Part shown: piece by piece, positions 8,283 to 16,724 of the stretch
Position numbering within the stretch: the stretch's first letter is position 1
How the letters are laid out: the number at the start of each line of letters is the position of its first letter
Origin: Dehalococcoidia bacterium
GTDB lineage: Bacteria; Chloroflexota; Dehalococcoidia; UBA2979
Length of the DNA: 64,000 nucleotides
Direction: 5' to 3'
Assembly: GCA_009379925.1 (NCBI GenBank)
Contig: WHSU01000004.1
Coordinates: forward strand, 62,001-126,000
The notes under the pieces: model-generated
Databases searched by the model: none
Told to the model about the DNA's origin: nothing
What the model saw: only the letters and a program-made list of their open reading frames with translations
Made by a program: the position numbers and the translations under genes

Positions 8283-8735
8283 ATGTCACCCGAGGCGCTC
8301 CACGCCTTGCTCGCAGAACCTCGCGTCGCGGTCATCTCCACCGTCGACGCGCAGGGCCGGCCGCACTCCGCGCCGGTCTGGTACCTGTGGGCGCCGGCCA
8401 CCGAGGCGGGCGAAGGTCCCGCCGGTGCGCCCGGAGCGGCCTTCATCTTCACCCGCCGCCGCTCGATGAAGTGGCAACACCTGCAGGCGAACCCGTACGC
8501 CTCGCTCTGTGTCGACCATCGGGAGCCGCCCTACGCCGCCGCCATCCTGCAGGGCCGCGTCGAGGAGTCGGACCGGTCGCTCTACGAAGCGGTGCTCGCG
8601 ATGGCGCTCGCCTACTACGGCGAGGAGCGCGGGCGCGCGTTCGCCGAGACATATCGCGACCCCTCGGCGGCGGAGCGCACGGTGTTGCTGCGCCTGATAC
8701 CGGAGCGCATCACCTCGTGGGCCTACGACGAGTAG
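8283..8735 (+). CDS. Pyridoxamine 5'-phosphate oxidase-fold (PNPOx-like) protein
   Basis: A 150-residue split-barrel protein: LAEPRVAVISTVDAQGRPHSAPVWYLW is the classic first strand pair of PNPOx-like, FMN- or F420-binding proteins, followed by FIFTRRRSMKWQHLQANPYASLCVDH and ILQGRVEESDR. This matches the small 'PPOX class, F420-dependent or FMN-dependent' family. Cofactor choice cannot be decided from sequence alone. The ATG at 8283 is two codons after a GTG (8277) that could also initiate. No neighbouring gene indicates a pathway. Confidence 0.86.
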   Translation: MSPEALHALLAEPRVAVISTVDAQGRPHSAPVWYLWAPATEAGEGPAGAPGAAFIFTRRRSMKWQHLQANPYASLCVDHREPPYAAAILQGRVEESDRSLYEAVLAMALAYYGEERGRAFAETYRDPSAAERTVLLRLIPERITSWAYDE

Positions 8736-8825
8736 CGGCACTCGTGCTCTTCCTGACCACGATGCTCTCAGGTGCCCTAGCGTGGATCGCGCAGCGAGGC
8801 CCGCAGCGAAGGGGAATGTCGAGTC

Positions 8826-9521
8826 ATGGATGTCATCCTGATCCCCGGATTCTGGTTGAACGCCGGCTTGTGGGACGGCATCGTCCCCGCACTCGAGGCG
8901 GTGGGGCACCGTGCGCGCGCGATGACGCTGCCCGGGCTCGCCTCGGTGGATGACGACCGGTCGGGCATCGGCCTCGCCGACCACGTCGCCGCAGTCGTCG
9001 AGGTCATCGATGCTTCGGATGCGCCGGTGGTGCTGGTCGGCCACAGCGGCGGCGGGGCAATCGCGCACGCCTCAGTCGACGCGCGGCCGGACCGGGTCGC
9101 GCGCGTCGTGTACGTCGACGCGGGGCCGCTCGGCGATGGGGACGCGATCAACGACGGACTACCCGTCGTCGACGGAGAGATCCCGCTGCCCGACTGGTCG
9201 GTGTTCGGGGAGGCGGACCTCGTCGACCTCGACGACGGGCTGCGCGAGCGGTTCCGGGCGATCGCTATCCCCGAGCCGGCGGCCGTGGCGAGCGACTCGC
9301 AGGTGCTGCGCGACCCGCGCCGCTACGACGTGCCGGTCACGGTGATCACCTGCCAGTTCCCGTCGGAGCTAGTGCGCGAGATGCTGGCGAAGGGCCATCC
9401 GTACTTCGCGGAGCTTGCGAGCATCCGCGACGCGACCATCGTCGACCTGCCGACCGGTCACTGGCCGCAGTTCACGAAGCCGGCCGAACTCGGTGCGGCG
9501 ATCGTCGAGGCCATCGCCTGA
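8826..9521 (+). CDS. Alpha/beta-hydrolase
   Basis: A 231-residue alpha/beta-hydrolase. The oxyanion-hole strand is VILIPGFWLNAGLWDG and the nucleophile elbow is GHSGGG with the catalytic Ser. An acidic residue is expected after strand 6, and the catalytic His is in TGHWPQFTKP near the C-terminus. The enzyme is small and soluble, similar to the EstC/haloperoxidase-like group; its ester or amide substrate is unknown. The ATG at 8826 begins right at the first beta-strand. It lies 90 bases after the PNPOx-like gene. Confidence 0.9.
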   Translation: MDVILIPGFWLNAGLWDGIVPALEAVGHRARAMTLPGLASVDDDRSGIGLADHVAAVVEVIDASDAPVVLVGHSGGGAIAHASVDARPDRVARVVYVDAGPLGDGDAINDGLPVVDGEIPLPDWSVFGEADLVDLDDGLRERFRAIAIPEPAAVASDSQVLRDPRRYDVPVTVITCQFPSELVREMLAKGHPYFAELASIRDATIVDLPTGHWPQFTKPAELGAAIVEAIA

Positions 9522-9614
9522 GGCCGCGGTTCGCGCCGTAGGGCACGCGCCCGGTTATCCTCGGCGGGTGGCGACGGCCCTTCGCCACGCACAGCCATCG
9601 AGGAGGCCCGCGCG

Positions 9615-10487
9615 ATGCCCATCCCCTCCGGCGCCCGCTACCAGGTCGGCCGCGTCGACTTCACCGTGGTCAACGACGGCACCTACTGGTACGACGCCGG
9701 CGCGATCTTCGGCGTCGTGCCGCGCGTGATGTGGGAGCGCGTCGCGCCGCCGCTCGACGAGCGCTACCGCATCCCGCTCGGCCTCAACTGCATCCTGCTG
9801 CGCTCCCGAGGCAAGACCGTGCTCGTCGAGACCGGCGTCGGCGGCAAGCCCGGCGACCGCGACAATGCCACGCCCGCCGAGGAGGGCACCCTGCTCACCT
9901 CGCTGGCCGCGCTGGACGTGGCGCCCGAGGACATCGACGTGGTGGTGAACACGCACCTGCACGCCGACCACTGCGGGTGGAACACCTCGGAGGGCGGGGA
10001 CGGGACGCTGCACCCCACCTTCCCTAACGCCACGTACGTCATCAACGCGCAGGAGTGGCACGACGCCACCCACCCCAACGAGCGCACCCGCGCCACCTAC
10101 CTCGAGCGCAACGTCGCGCCCATCGCGGACCGGCTGGAGCTGGCGGACGGCGAGCACGCGATCACGGACGAGCTGCATTTCGTCCCCGCCCCCGGCCACA
10201 CCGAGGGCCACAGCACCGTCGTCATCCGCTCCGGCCAGGAGTGGGGCGTCTACCTCGGCGACCTCGTCCAGCACCGCGCCCAGCTGGAGCGCACGGCCTG
10301 GGTCTCCGGCCTCGACATCCTCCCTCTCGTCTCCATGGAGACCAAACGCCAGCTCGTCGACCGCTGCATCGAGGAGCAAGCCCTGGTCATCTTCTGCCAC
10401 GGCGACTACCCCGGCGTGGGACGCCTCGAGCGGACGGAGCAGGGGTATCGTCGTTGGGTGGGAGTGGGGGACGGGGCGACGGGGTGA
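9615..10487 (+). CDS. MBL-fold metallohydrolase (lactonase-like)
   Basis: A 290-residue metallo-beta-lactamase-fold enzyme with a complete di-zinc site: HLHADHCGW gives HxHxDH, PGHTEGH gives the next His, GDLVQH the bridging Asp, and CHGDYPG the last His. The N-terminus reads GARYQVGRVDFTVVNDGTYW. The layout matches the group around quorum-quenching lactonases, but substrate cannot be inferred. A paralogue with the same HCGWN core lies at 22950-23792 on the other strand. The gene ends 28 bases before the lower-G+C KAP island, so it marks the island's left border. Confidence 0.92.
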   Translation: MPIPSGARYQVGRVDFTVVNDGTYWYDAGAIFGVVPRVMWERVAPPLDERYRIPLGLNCILLRSRGKTVLVETGVGGKPGDRDNATPAEEGTLLTSLAALDVAPEDIDVVVNTHLHADHCGWNTSEGGDGTLHPTFPNATYVINAQEWHDATHPNERTRATYLERNVAPIADRLELADGEHAITDELHFVPAPGHTEGHSTVVIRSGQEWGVYLGDLVQHRAQLERTAWVSGLDILPLVSMETKRQLVDRCIEEQALVIFCHGDYPGVGRLERTEQGYRRWVGVGDGATG

Positions 10488-10515
10488 TCGGTGCCCAGGC
10501 AGGAGCCTAGATTTG

Positions 10516-12438
10516 ATGCGCTCGAGCAGCATCGCATTCCTTCTCTTGGGGATCGCTCTATTCGTCGCCAAGGCTGCCGGAGTGTCGGTTCCGAGTGGCT
10601 CCGACCTAGCCTCAATTGCGGTGCCCTTGCTGCACCGCGTACCTAGACTAATCGACTGGACAGCAATACCTGCCACCTTCATAGCGGCAGGTGTGATCGT
10701 CTGGCGGTCAACTAGGCCAGACAACAGGATCGTCGCGGATCTGCGAGACGACGCCTGGGGGTCCGGCACAGTAGTCCCGGACACGCCTGCGACCATTGAC
10801 CGGCTGGGGACCAAACCGTTTGCCGACCAACTTGTGGACCTACTTCTCACCGTCGATTCATCTAGCGGTCTCGTGGTCGGCCTCGAGGGCGAGTGGGGTT
10901 CCGGAAAGTCCACTGTGGTCGGCTTCGCGCTCGAATCCATTAGGACGCGTGGAGCCGATTCACCAACGATCATCCAGTTCAATCCTTGGTGGTTCACCGG
11001 CGCGAGCGATCTACGTCGGCAGTTTCTCACCGAGTTTGCGTCTCAGCTTCCTCTCAGCCGGCGAAGGGCGATCGGCAGATGGGTTGGTCGAGTGGGCCGT
11101 CGCCTCTCTGGAGGCTCATCTGCCCTACCGCTCGACACTGCGAAGTTGGCGTCGGCGATCTTCGGACTTGCCGCGAGTCTCGCTGATCCAACGAGAGGTG
11201 GTTCCTTCGGCGAGCGCGCAGACATCGACGCTCTCCTTCGCAGGTCGCGAAACAGGATCCTCGTCGTTATAGAAGACATCGATCGCCTGCGCGACGACGA
11301 GATATCCGATCTCCTGTCCGTTGTTAAGTCTTCTGCCGACTTTCCGAACACAACGTACCTGATGTGCTACTCGAGAGCGCATGTGGCATCTGCCTTCTCC
11401 AAGTTGTCAGCGACTGACGGTGATTCGTACTTACAGAAGGTGATCCAACTCCGGGTGGAAATGCCTCGGGTCACATCCTCCGCGCTGCGCAACTGGCTCA
11501 CGCTCGAACTGAACTCGTTGCTCCCTAAGGTGCCTGACGAGCTCTGGGAGCAGAATCGCTGGCACGAGGTCAGGCCAGCGATCGACCACTTCTTGGTGGT
11601 TCCTCGGGATGTGAGGCGGCTAGTAAACTCGCTCGTTGCAGCGTATCTCCCTAAACACGACGAAGTGTCAGCCGTGGACTATTGGGCACTTGATACTCTG
11701 CGGGTCTTCGTCCCGGACCTTCACTCGAAGTTGTGGGGAAATCGCCCATCACTGTTGGGGGTATCGGACCTGGGTAGATTCACCTCCGACGACGAACGGA
11801 GACAGTCGATCGTTGACCTGCTAGACTGCGTGAACCAGTTTGATCGATGGCCAGTAGAACGAATCCTGTCTGTCGTCTTTCCTGAAGTCTCTCGAGTGTT
11901 GGGGCGGCCGGCGGCAGTCGTAGCTGCCGACACTGCCCGCCTGCAACGGCGTGCAACTCACGACGAATACTTCGACGCGTATTTCACGACCGAGATCGGC
12001 GGATCCATCCCTCGTGCCGAGATTCTAGACCTGCTAACTCAGAGCGAGCAGGAACTGATCGAGACTCTCCGGCGGTATAGCCGCGAATCACAGGCCTCGA
12101 TCAACGTGCCCACCAAAGTCGAGCGCCTAATCGACGAATTGCGAGCAAGGGCCGCCCGCGCGTCCGACATGTGGGAACCGTTGCTGTCCGCACTCGGCGT
12201 CGTTGGCGACGACCTCGATGATCCCGATCATGACCGCGCATTTGCGACAGAACCACCCATGGCTGCCGCACATCTAGCCTGTGAGATCATTGAGGTCATC
12301 GAAACCCGCGAGGCGGGGGGCTGCTATAGAACTCGTTCTGAGGCCGGGCGGCTCGATTTTTCTGAAGGCCTACTTTCTACGACTCCTCGAGGAGAAGGGG
12401 TTCGCTGTCCCGTCTCTCATGCAGCGAGCTTGGATTGA
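10516..12438 (+). CDS. KAP-family P-loop NTPase, membrane-anchored (frameshifted near 3' end)
   Basis: The 640-residue reading frame has two N-terminal membrane segments (about residues 6-22 and 52-66). It then has a Walker A loop GEWGSGKST with K131 and a Walker B strand LVVIEDIDRL with D254/D256. This arrangement, with transmembrane helices near the P-loop, is diagnostic of the KAP NTPase family, which includes the phage-exclusion protein PifA. The frame's last residues after about codon 600 are unlike the rest, while the next frame (to 12790) continues sensibly. A single extra G in the G6 run at 12315-12320 explains this; removing it gives a 757-residue protein. The gene is clearly lower in G+C than both flanks, implying horizontal acquisition. 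A defence role is inference only. Confidence 0.82.
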   Translation: MRSSSIAFLLLGIALFVAKAAGVSVPSGSDLASIAVPLLHRVPRLIDWTAIPATFIAAGVIVWRSTRPDNRIVADLRDDAWGSGTVVPDTPATIDRLGTKPFADQLVDLLLTVDSSSGLVVGLEGEWGSGKSTVVGFALESIRTRGADSPTIIQFNPWWFTGASDLRRQFLTEFASQLPLSRRRAIGRWVGRVGRRLSGGSSALPLDTAKLASAIFGLAASLADPTRGGSFGERADIDALLRRSRNRILVVIEDIDRLRDDEISDLLSVVKSSADFPNTTYLMCYSRAHVASAFSKLSATDGDSYLQKVIQLRVEMPRVTSSALRNWLTLELNSLLPKVPDELWEQNRWHEVRPAIDHFLVVPRDVRRLVNSLVAAYLPKHDEVSAVDYWALDTLRVFVPDLHSKLWGNRPSLLGVSDLGRFTSDDERRQSIVDLLDCVNQFDRWPVERILSVVFPEVSRVLGRPAAVVAADTARLQRRATHDEYFDAYFTTEIGGSIPRAEILDLLTQSEQELIETLRRYSRESQASINVPTKVERLIDELRARAARASDMWEPLLSALGVVGDDLDDPDHDRAFATEPPMAAAHLACEIIEVIETREAGGCYRTRSEAGRLDFSEGLLSTTPRGEGVRCPVSHAASLD

Positions 12439-12790
12439 CCTATCGGCTTCGCTTCTTGAACGCTTCACTACTGGAACGATAGAGGGAATACCGAGATTGG
12501 CCTACGTGCTAGACAAGTGGCTGGAGCACGATGCTGCCACTGTCCGAGACTGCATAGAGACGTATATCGAAACAGACGACGGTCTTGTTTCGTTCCTCGG
12601 TTCAGTCGGAGGGCAAGTGTGGACCATAGACGGCGTGCGCCTGCGTGTGCCCAGAGAGTGGCTCCGCCGATGGGGCCTCGATGAGGGGGCAATCCTTATA
12701 CGGGCGCAGCGCATCGTCGGTCAGAACCGCGACGACCTAACTGCTATGCAGAAGTCAGCGCTCGAATCGGTTCTTCGTGATGAGGAATAG
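12281..12790 (+). pseudogene. C-terminal part of the KAP NTPase, +1 frame after the G6 tract
   Basis: From about 12321 this frame encodes a coherent C-terminal domain: AIELVLRPGGSIFLKAYFL, a helical stretch, then RVPREWLRRWGLDEGAILIRAQRIVG and a stop at 12790. It has the same lower-G+C composition as the upstream KAP frame and no ribosome-binding site of its own. The start codon at 12281 (GTG) lies inside the KAP frame, so independent translation is unlikely. The best reading is that it is the natural end of the KAP protein. It is joined if one G is removed from GGGGGG, giving codons GAG GCG GGG GCT GCT ATA. It could be a real inactivating mutation, a slippage/phase-variation site, or a sequencing error. 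Confidence 0.75.
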
Positions 12791-12815
12791 GCCAATCCAA
12801 GAGGCAGAAACGTCA

Positions 12816-14111
12816 ATGACGACCCCTGACCCCAACCGCCCCTACCTCGACCCGCTTCCCGTCCTGCGCGCGCCGGAGCGGACCAACGTGCTGCCGCTGG
12901 CGCGGCTGCATGTCTCTCGAGGGTGGCACCCCGCCCCCGTCCACGGCTGGACGTTGCCGCTGTGGTACGGGGGGACGTACGACGAGCAGCGGGCGGCGCG
13001 TGAGGATGCCGTCATCTTCGACCGGTCGCACCTGGGGCGGTTCTATGTGACGGGCGAGGGCGCCGAGGCGGCACTGGGGCGCGTCTTCGCGACGGACCCG
13101 GCGCGCGTGCCGCCTCGAGGGGTGGCGCGCGCGGTGGCTTGCCGCGCGGACGGCACCGTGTCCGACATCGCGACGCTGTGCCACCTCGACCCGGGGCGCT
13201 GGCTGGTGGTGACGGGGCCACGGGCGCAGGTGGCGCTGCGCGAGGCCGTCGAGGCGGTGGCGCGGGACCCGGAGGCGGAGCCGCCGCCCTCCGGGCGGTC
13301 CTTCGACGGGCTCAGGACGAGCGGCGGGGCAAGCGGACTCAGGACGAGCGGCTCCGAGGCGGACGATGTGATCGTGCGGGACCGGCTGACGGAGAGCGTG
13401 CTGCTCTCGGTGCAGGGGCCGCGCGCGGCGGAGCGGCTGGAGGCCGTCGTGGGGCAGACGATCCCCGGCGCGGTCCCGCCCGGCGAGGCGCACGAGATGC
13501 TGCTCGGCGGCTTCCGAGCGCTGGTCGCGCGCACCTCGCAGGTGGGGGAGGACGGCTATTGGTTCGTGCTGTCGGGCGAGGTGGGCGAGCACTTCTGGGA
13601 GAGCGCCGTCGCCAACGGCATCGTGGAGGCCGGCCTGGCCGCCCACGACGCGCTGCGCCTGGAGGCGGGCATCCTCGAGGCGCCCCACGACACCCCACCG
13701 CCCGTCACGCCGCCCGCCGCGGGCCTCGACGCGCTGGTGCACCTCGATGACCTCGAGGGGCGGCCGCGCACGTTCACCGGCTCCCAGGCGCTGCGCGCCG
13801 AGGCCGAGCACTTCCGCGAAGCCGGCCACGGCCCCGAGCGCCGCCTCGTGGGGCTGCACATGGAGGGGCGGCGGCTGGCGAAGCGCGGCTCGCGCGTAAC
13901 CCGCCCGGTCTCCGAGGGTGGCGAAGCCCTCGGCGGCTGCGTGGCGGCGGTGTTCTCGGCGCGCCTCGGCGTCGGCATCGCGGCGGCGTACCTCCCGCCG
14001 GCGGTCCCGCTGGGCGCGCGCGTTGAGGTAGACACGGACGGCGTGGCGGAGCCGGCGAGCGTGGTGGCGCTCCCCTTCGTCCCACCACCCGAGGATCGGG
14101 GCGCCTCGTAA
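12816..14111 (+). CDS. GcvT/YgfZ-like folate-binding aminomethyltransferase family protein
   Basis: A 431-residue protein of the glycine-cleavage T-protein fold. The N-terminal part has YDEQRAAREDAVIFDRSHLGRFYVTG, the central part LLSVQGPRAAERLEAVVG and GEDGYWFVLSG, then HDALRLEAGI, all hallmark GcvT/DMGDH C-domain segments; the C-terminal barrel has KRGSRVTRPV. No gcvH or gcvP is nearby, so it may be a demethylase or YgfZ-like repair protein rather than true T-protein. The middle of the gene carries an in-frame insertion FDGLRTSGGASGLRTSG from a dispersed DNA repeat (see 13302-13351). The ATG at 12816 (MTTPDP) is preferred over 12777, which overlaps the KAP frame. Confidence 0.85.
   Translation: MTTPDPNRPYLDPLPVLRAPERTNVLPLARLHVSRGWHPAPVHGWTLPLWYGGTYDEQRAAREDAVIFDRSHLGRFYVTGEGAEAALGRVFATDPARVPPRGVARAVACRADGTVSDIATLCHLDPGRWLVVTGPRAQVALREAVEAVARDPEAEPPPSGRSFDGLRTSGGASGLRTSGSEADDVIVRDRLTESVLLSVQGPRAAERLEAVVGQTIPGAVPPGEAHEMLLGGFRALVARTSQVGEDGYWFVLSGEVGEHFWESAVANGIVEAGLAAHDALRLEAGILEAPHDTPPPVTPPAAGLDALVHLDDLEGRPRTFTGSQALRAEAEHFREAGHGPERRLVGLHMEGRRLAKRGSRVTRPVSEGGEALGGCVAAVFSARLGVGIAAAYLPPAVPLGARVEVDTDGVAEPASVVALPFVPPPEDRGAS
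13302..13351 (+). repeat. Dispersed repeat inserted in frame in the GcvT-like gene
   Basis: Two copies of CTCAGGACGAGCGG (13311-13324 and 13338-13351) sit in a TTCGACGGG-CTCAGGACGAGCGG context. They are translated in frame as FDGLRTSG and GLRTSG. This matches a short dispersed repeat known from many high-G+C bacterial genomes, whose translations appear as 'FDGLRTSG' or, from the other strand, 'PELVEG'. A variant with CTCACCACGAACGG is repeated three times in the intergenic region after this gene. Confidence 0.75.
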
Positions 14112-14131
14112 GGGCGGGCGGTGGTTCGACG

Positions 14132-14190
14132 GGCTCACCACGAACGGAGGGAGGCTCACCACGAACGGAGGGGGCTCACCACGAACGGAG
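14132..14190 (+). repeat. Three direct copies of an 18-bp repeat unit
   Basis: The unit GGCTCACCACGAACGGAG occurs at 14132-14149, 14153-14170 and 14173-14190, the first preceded by GGTTCGACG. It is a variant of the element inside the upstream GcvT-like gene. The whole 14112-14287 gap contains this array followed by a GC hairpin, and no gene. Confidence 0.85.
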
Positions 14191-14221
14191 GGGAGGAGCA
14201 GGCTCCCCGTCCCTTCTGACT

Positions 14222-14248
14222 CCCCTCGCCCGCAGCGTGGGAGAGGGG
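14222..14248. repeat. CCCCTC/GAGGGG-type palindromic repeat (possible terminator)
   Basis: CCCCTCGCCC pairs with GGGAGAGGGG around a 7-base loop (GCAGCGT), with one mismatch. It is the same family as the palindromes at 37442-37563. It lies between the GcvT-like gene and the DUF2325-like gene and could act as a transcript-end hairpin, though no T-run follows. Confidence 0.6.
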
Positions 14249-14287
14249 CCGGGGGTGAGGGCCGGGCGGCAGCCGTATCATCGATGC

Positions 14288-14926
14288 ATGCCTGACGAGG
14301 TGGTGTCCATCGACGCGCTGCTCGCGGGGCTGGGGCACACCTCGCCGGAGTCGCGCCACCTGGCACGCGCCATCATCGAGGCGGCAGGCCTCACGAACCC
14401 GCGCAAGCGCAATATCGCCATCGAGAAGCGGGACGAGGTCGCACGCGTCCTCGACGAGCGGCTCGTGCGCACCTGCGGCGATGCCCGCTGCGAGGCGGCG
14501 ACCGCGCACGACCCTCGACCGCGCGCGCTCGTCGACAGGCCGGCCTGCCAGGTCTGCCACGGCAGCGCGAACGGCGCCGCCGTCGCCTCGATGGCCAGGG
14601 CGCTCAAGCGGGCAGGTCGCATCTCGTTGCTCGTGGTCGGCGGTTCGCCGAATGCGCATGCGGAGCTGCAGCGGCTCCTCGAGGGCTCCGAGGTCGCCCT
14701 GCAGCTGGTGGAGGGCACGACGGCGATCGCGGCGAAGCGGGCGGACTCGTGGGCGGAGAGCGCCGATGTGATCGTGATCTGGGGCAGCACCCAGCTCGCG
14801 CACAAGGTCTCGAACCAGTTCGGCGCGCCGCGCTACGCGGCGAAGCGCATCACGGTCGCGCGCCGAGGCATCGCCGCGCTCGCGGACGCCGTCGTCGAGC
14901 ACGTGGGGGCGGCCGCCGGCCGCTGA
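14288..14926 (+). CDS. DUF2325-like protein with a CxxxC/CxxC cysteine segment
   Basis: A 212-residue protein. The C-terminal half (ISLLVVGGSPNAHAELQRLL ... ADVIVIWGSTQLAHKVSNQF ... ITVARRGIAALADAVVEHV) has the pattern of DUF2325, a Rossmann-like domain. That pattern starts with VVGG and ends with a His/Lys-containing strand and Gly-rich helix. The middle holds four cysteines (CGDARC and CQVCHG) that look like a small zinc site. The N-terminus (IDALLAGLGHTSPESRHLARAIIEAAGLTN) is helical. Function of DUF2325 is unknown. The ATG at 14288 starts MPDEVVS; the frame's earlier codons come from the upstream repeat hairpin. Confidence 0.6.
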   Translation: MPDEVVSIDALLAGLGHTSPESRHLARAIIEAAGLTNPRKRNIAIEKRDEVARVLDERLVRTCGDARCEAATAHDPRPRALVDRPACQVCHGSANGAAVASMARALKRAGRISLLVVGGSPNAHAELQRLLEGSEVALQLVEGTTAIAAKRADSWAESADVIVIWGSTQLAHKVSNQFGAPRYAAKRITVARRGIAALADAVVEHVGAAAGR

Positions 14927-14928
14927 CC

Positions 14929-15414
14929 TCAGTCGGAACGCACGATCCTAACTGGCAAGACCGCGCCGCCGCCTCCTGGCCCCTCTACCAGTCGTAGCTC
15001 TCGTCGCTCCTCGATGTCACCACACTCGGGGCAGGTGAGGCCGAGCGATACCTGCTCCCCGCACCCCCGGTGCAGCAGGTGCAGCGGCGGCCCGGCGGGC
15101 GCCTCCCAGCGGTCGCCCCATTCGCGCATCGCGGTGATCACGTGCCAGAGGTCCCCGCCCTTCTCCGTCAGGCGGTAGTCGTACCGCTCGGGGCGTTGCT
15201 GGTACGCCACCTTCTCGACGACGCCCAGATCGACGAGCCGGTTCAGGCGCTCCGTGAGCACGTTCCGCGAGATGCCGAGGCGCGAGTGCAGCTCGTCGAA
15301 GCGAGAGACCCCCATCAGCAGGTCGCGGATGATGAGCGGCGTCCACCACTCGCCGATGGCCTCCAGACAGTGGGCGACGCTGCAGTTCATGTCTTCGAAG
15401 CTGGTCCGTTTCAT
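14929..15414 (-). CDS. HxlR-family transcriptional regulator with C-terminal zinc ribbon
   Basis: A 161-residue winged-helix protein. MNCSVAHCLEAIGEWWTPLIIRDLLMGVSRFDELHSRL and ISRNVLTERLNRLVDLGVVEK are the characteristic HxlR DNA-binding core, with the conserved Cys near the N-terminus that acts as a sensor in some members. After the domain comes HRGCGEQVSLGLTCPECGD, a Cys4-like zinc ribbon seen in a subset of HxlR proteins. It diverges from the thiolase gene, with 122 bases between the starts, and may control it (inference). Confidence 0.9.
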   Translation of the reverse strand: MKRTSFEDMNCSVAHCLEAIGEWWTPLIIRDLLMGVSRFDELHSRLGISRNVLTERLNRLVDLGVVEKVAYQQRPERYDYRLTEKGGDLWHVITAMREWGDRWEAPAGPPLHLLHRGCGEQVSLGLTCPECGDIEERRELRLVEGPGGGGAVLPVRIVRSD

Positions 15415-15536
15415 GCCGCGAGCGTATTCAGTTGCATGATGAAACTCAAGCCAATAGAGTCCGTTGCGTGAGCGAACTCACCATCGGCCGCTAGTGCCCC
15501 GGGGGTTGTGGCTCGAGGCTTCGTGAAGGGCCTGCC

Positions 15537-16718
15537 GTGGACGACCGTGATGCCGTGATTGTCAGCGCCGCCCGCACCCCCATCGGGCGGTTCGGCGGCG
15601 GTCTGTCCTCCGTCGCGGCGCCCCGCCTGGGCGCCATCGCGATCGCCGAGGCGGTCGCGCGAGCGGGCATCGACCCCGCACAGGTAGACGAAGTGCTGAT
15701 GGGCAACGTGCTCTCGGCCGGCCTCGGGATGAACGCCGCGCGCCAGGCCGCGCTGACAGCGGGCCTCCCGGTGTCGGTCCCCGCTACGGCGATCAACAAG
15801 GTCTGCGGCTCCGGCCTGAAGGCGGTGAGCCTGGCGGCGCAGGCGATCCGCGTGGGAGACGCGGATGTGGTGGTGGCCGCGGGCGCCGAGAACATGTCGG
15901 CCGCACCATACCTCGTGCCCCGCGCGCGCTTCGGCTACCGCGCAGGGCACGGCCAGTTGCTGGATAGCGCCCTTGTGGACGGGCTGTGGTGCGCCATGGC
16001 CGACTGCCACATGGGCAACACCGCCGAGGCCGTCGCTCGCGAGTACGGCGTCACGCGTGACGACCAGGACCGGTTCGCCCTCGAGAGCCAGGAGAAGGCG
16101 GCGCGGGCATGGTCCGAGGGGCGCTTCGCGCGCGAGGTCGTCCCGGTCCCTGTCGGGGAGGGCACGAGCATCGAGCGGGACGAGCACCCGCGCCCGGAGG
16201 TCACGCTCGAGCGCCTCCAACAGCTACCCACCGCCTTCGAGGCCGACGGGACGGTCACCGCGGGCACTGCATCCGGGCTGAACGACGGCGCGGCCGCCGT
16301 GGTTGTGATGTCCCGCCACGCGGCGCGGGCGGCCGGGGTCGAGCCGCTGGCGGTCGTGCGCGCCTCGGCGTCCGCGGGCGTGGCGCCTCGCGTGATGGGA
16401 GTCGGGCCGGTGCCGGCCGTCCGCAAGGCGCTAGCCCGGGCCGGCATGGGGCTGGCAGACATCGACCTCATCGAGGCGAACGAGGCCTATGCGGCGCAGT
16501 CCGTGGCCGTGGGGCGGGGGCTGGGCTGGGATCCGGACCGGGTCAACGTCAACGGAGGCGCGATCGCCCTCGGGCACCCGCTCGGCGCATCCGGCACGCG
16601 CATCCTCGTCACGCTGTTGCACGCCATGAAGCAGCGCGAGGCGAGCACGGGGCTGGCGACGCTGTGCATCGGCGGCGGCCAGGGCATCGCCATGGTGGTG
16701 GAGCGGACCGACGCGTAG
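15537..16718 (+). CDS. Thiolase / acetyl-CoA C-acetyltransferase
   Basis: A 393-residue type II thiolase. The acyl-enzyme Cys is C90 in [11 protein letters not shown], the catalytic His is H347 in [16 protein letters not shown], and C377 in LCIGGGQG is the general base; all are intact. It catalyses reversible condensation of two acyl-CoA, normally two acetyl-CoA to acetoacetyl-CoA, in the cytoplasm. The GTG start at 15537 gives [19 protein letters not shown], the family N-terminus. It stands alone, divergent from an HxlR regulator and convergent with an MFS exporter. No beta-oxidation genes are adjacent. Confidence 0.95.
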   Translation: MDDRDAVIVSAARTPIGRFGGGLSSVAAPRLGAIAIAEAVARAGIDPAQVDEVLMGNVLSAGLGMNAARQAALTAGLPVSVPATAINKVCGSGLKAVSLAAQAIRVGDADVVVAAGAENMSAAPYLVPRARFGYRAGHGQLLDSALVDGLWCAMADCHMGNTAEAVAREYGVTRDDQDRFALESQEKAARAWSEGRFAREVVPVPVGEGTSIERDEHPRPEVTLERLQQLPTAFEADGTVTAGTASGLNDGAAAVVVMSRHAARAAGVEPLAVVRASASAGVAPRVMGVGPVPAVRKALARAGMGLADIDLIEANEAYAAQSVAVGRGLGWDPDRVNVNGGAIALGHPLGASGTRILVTLLHAMKQREASTGLATLCIGGGQGIAMVVERTDA

Positions 16719-16724
16719 CGGCGG

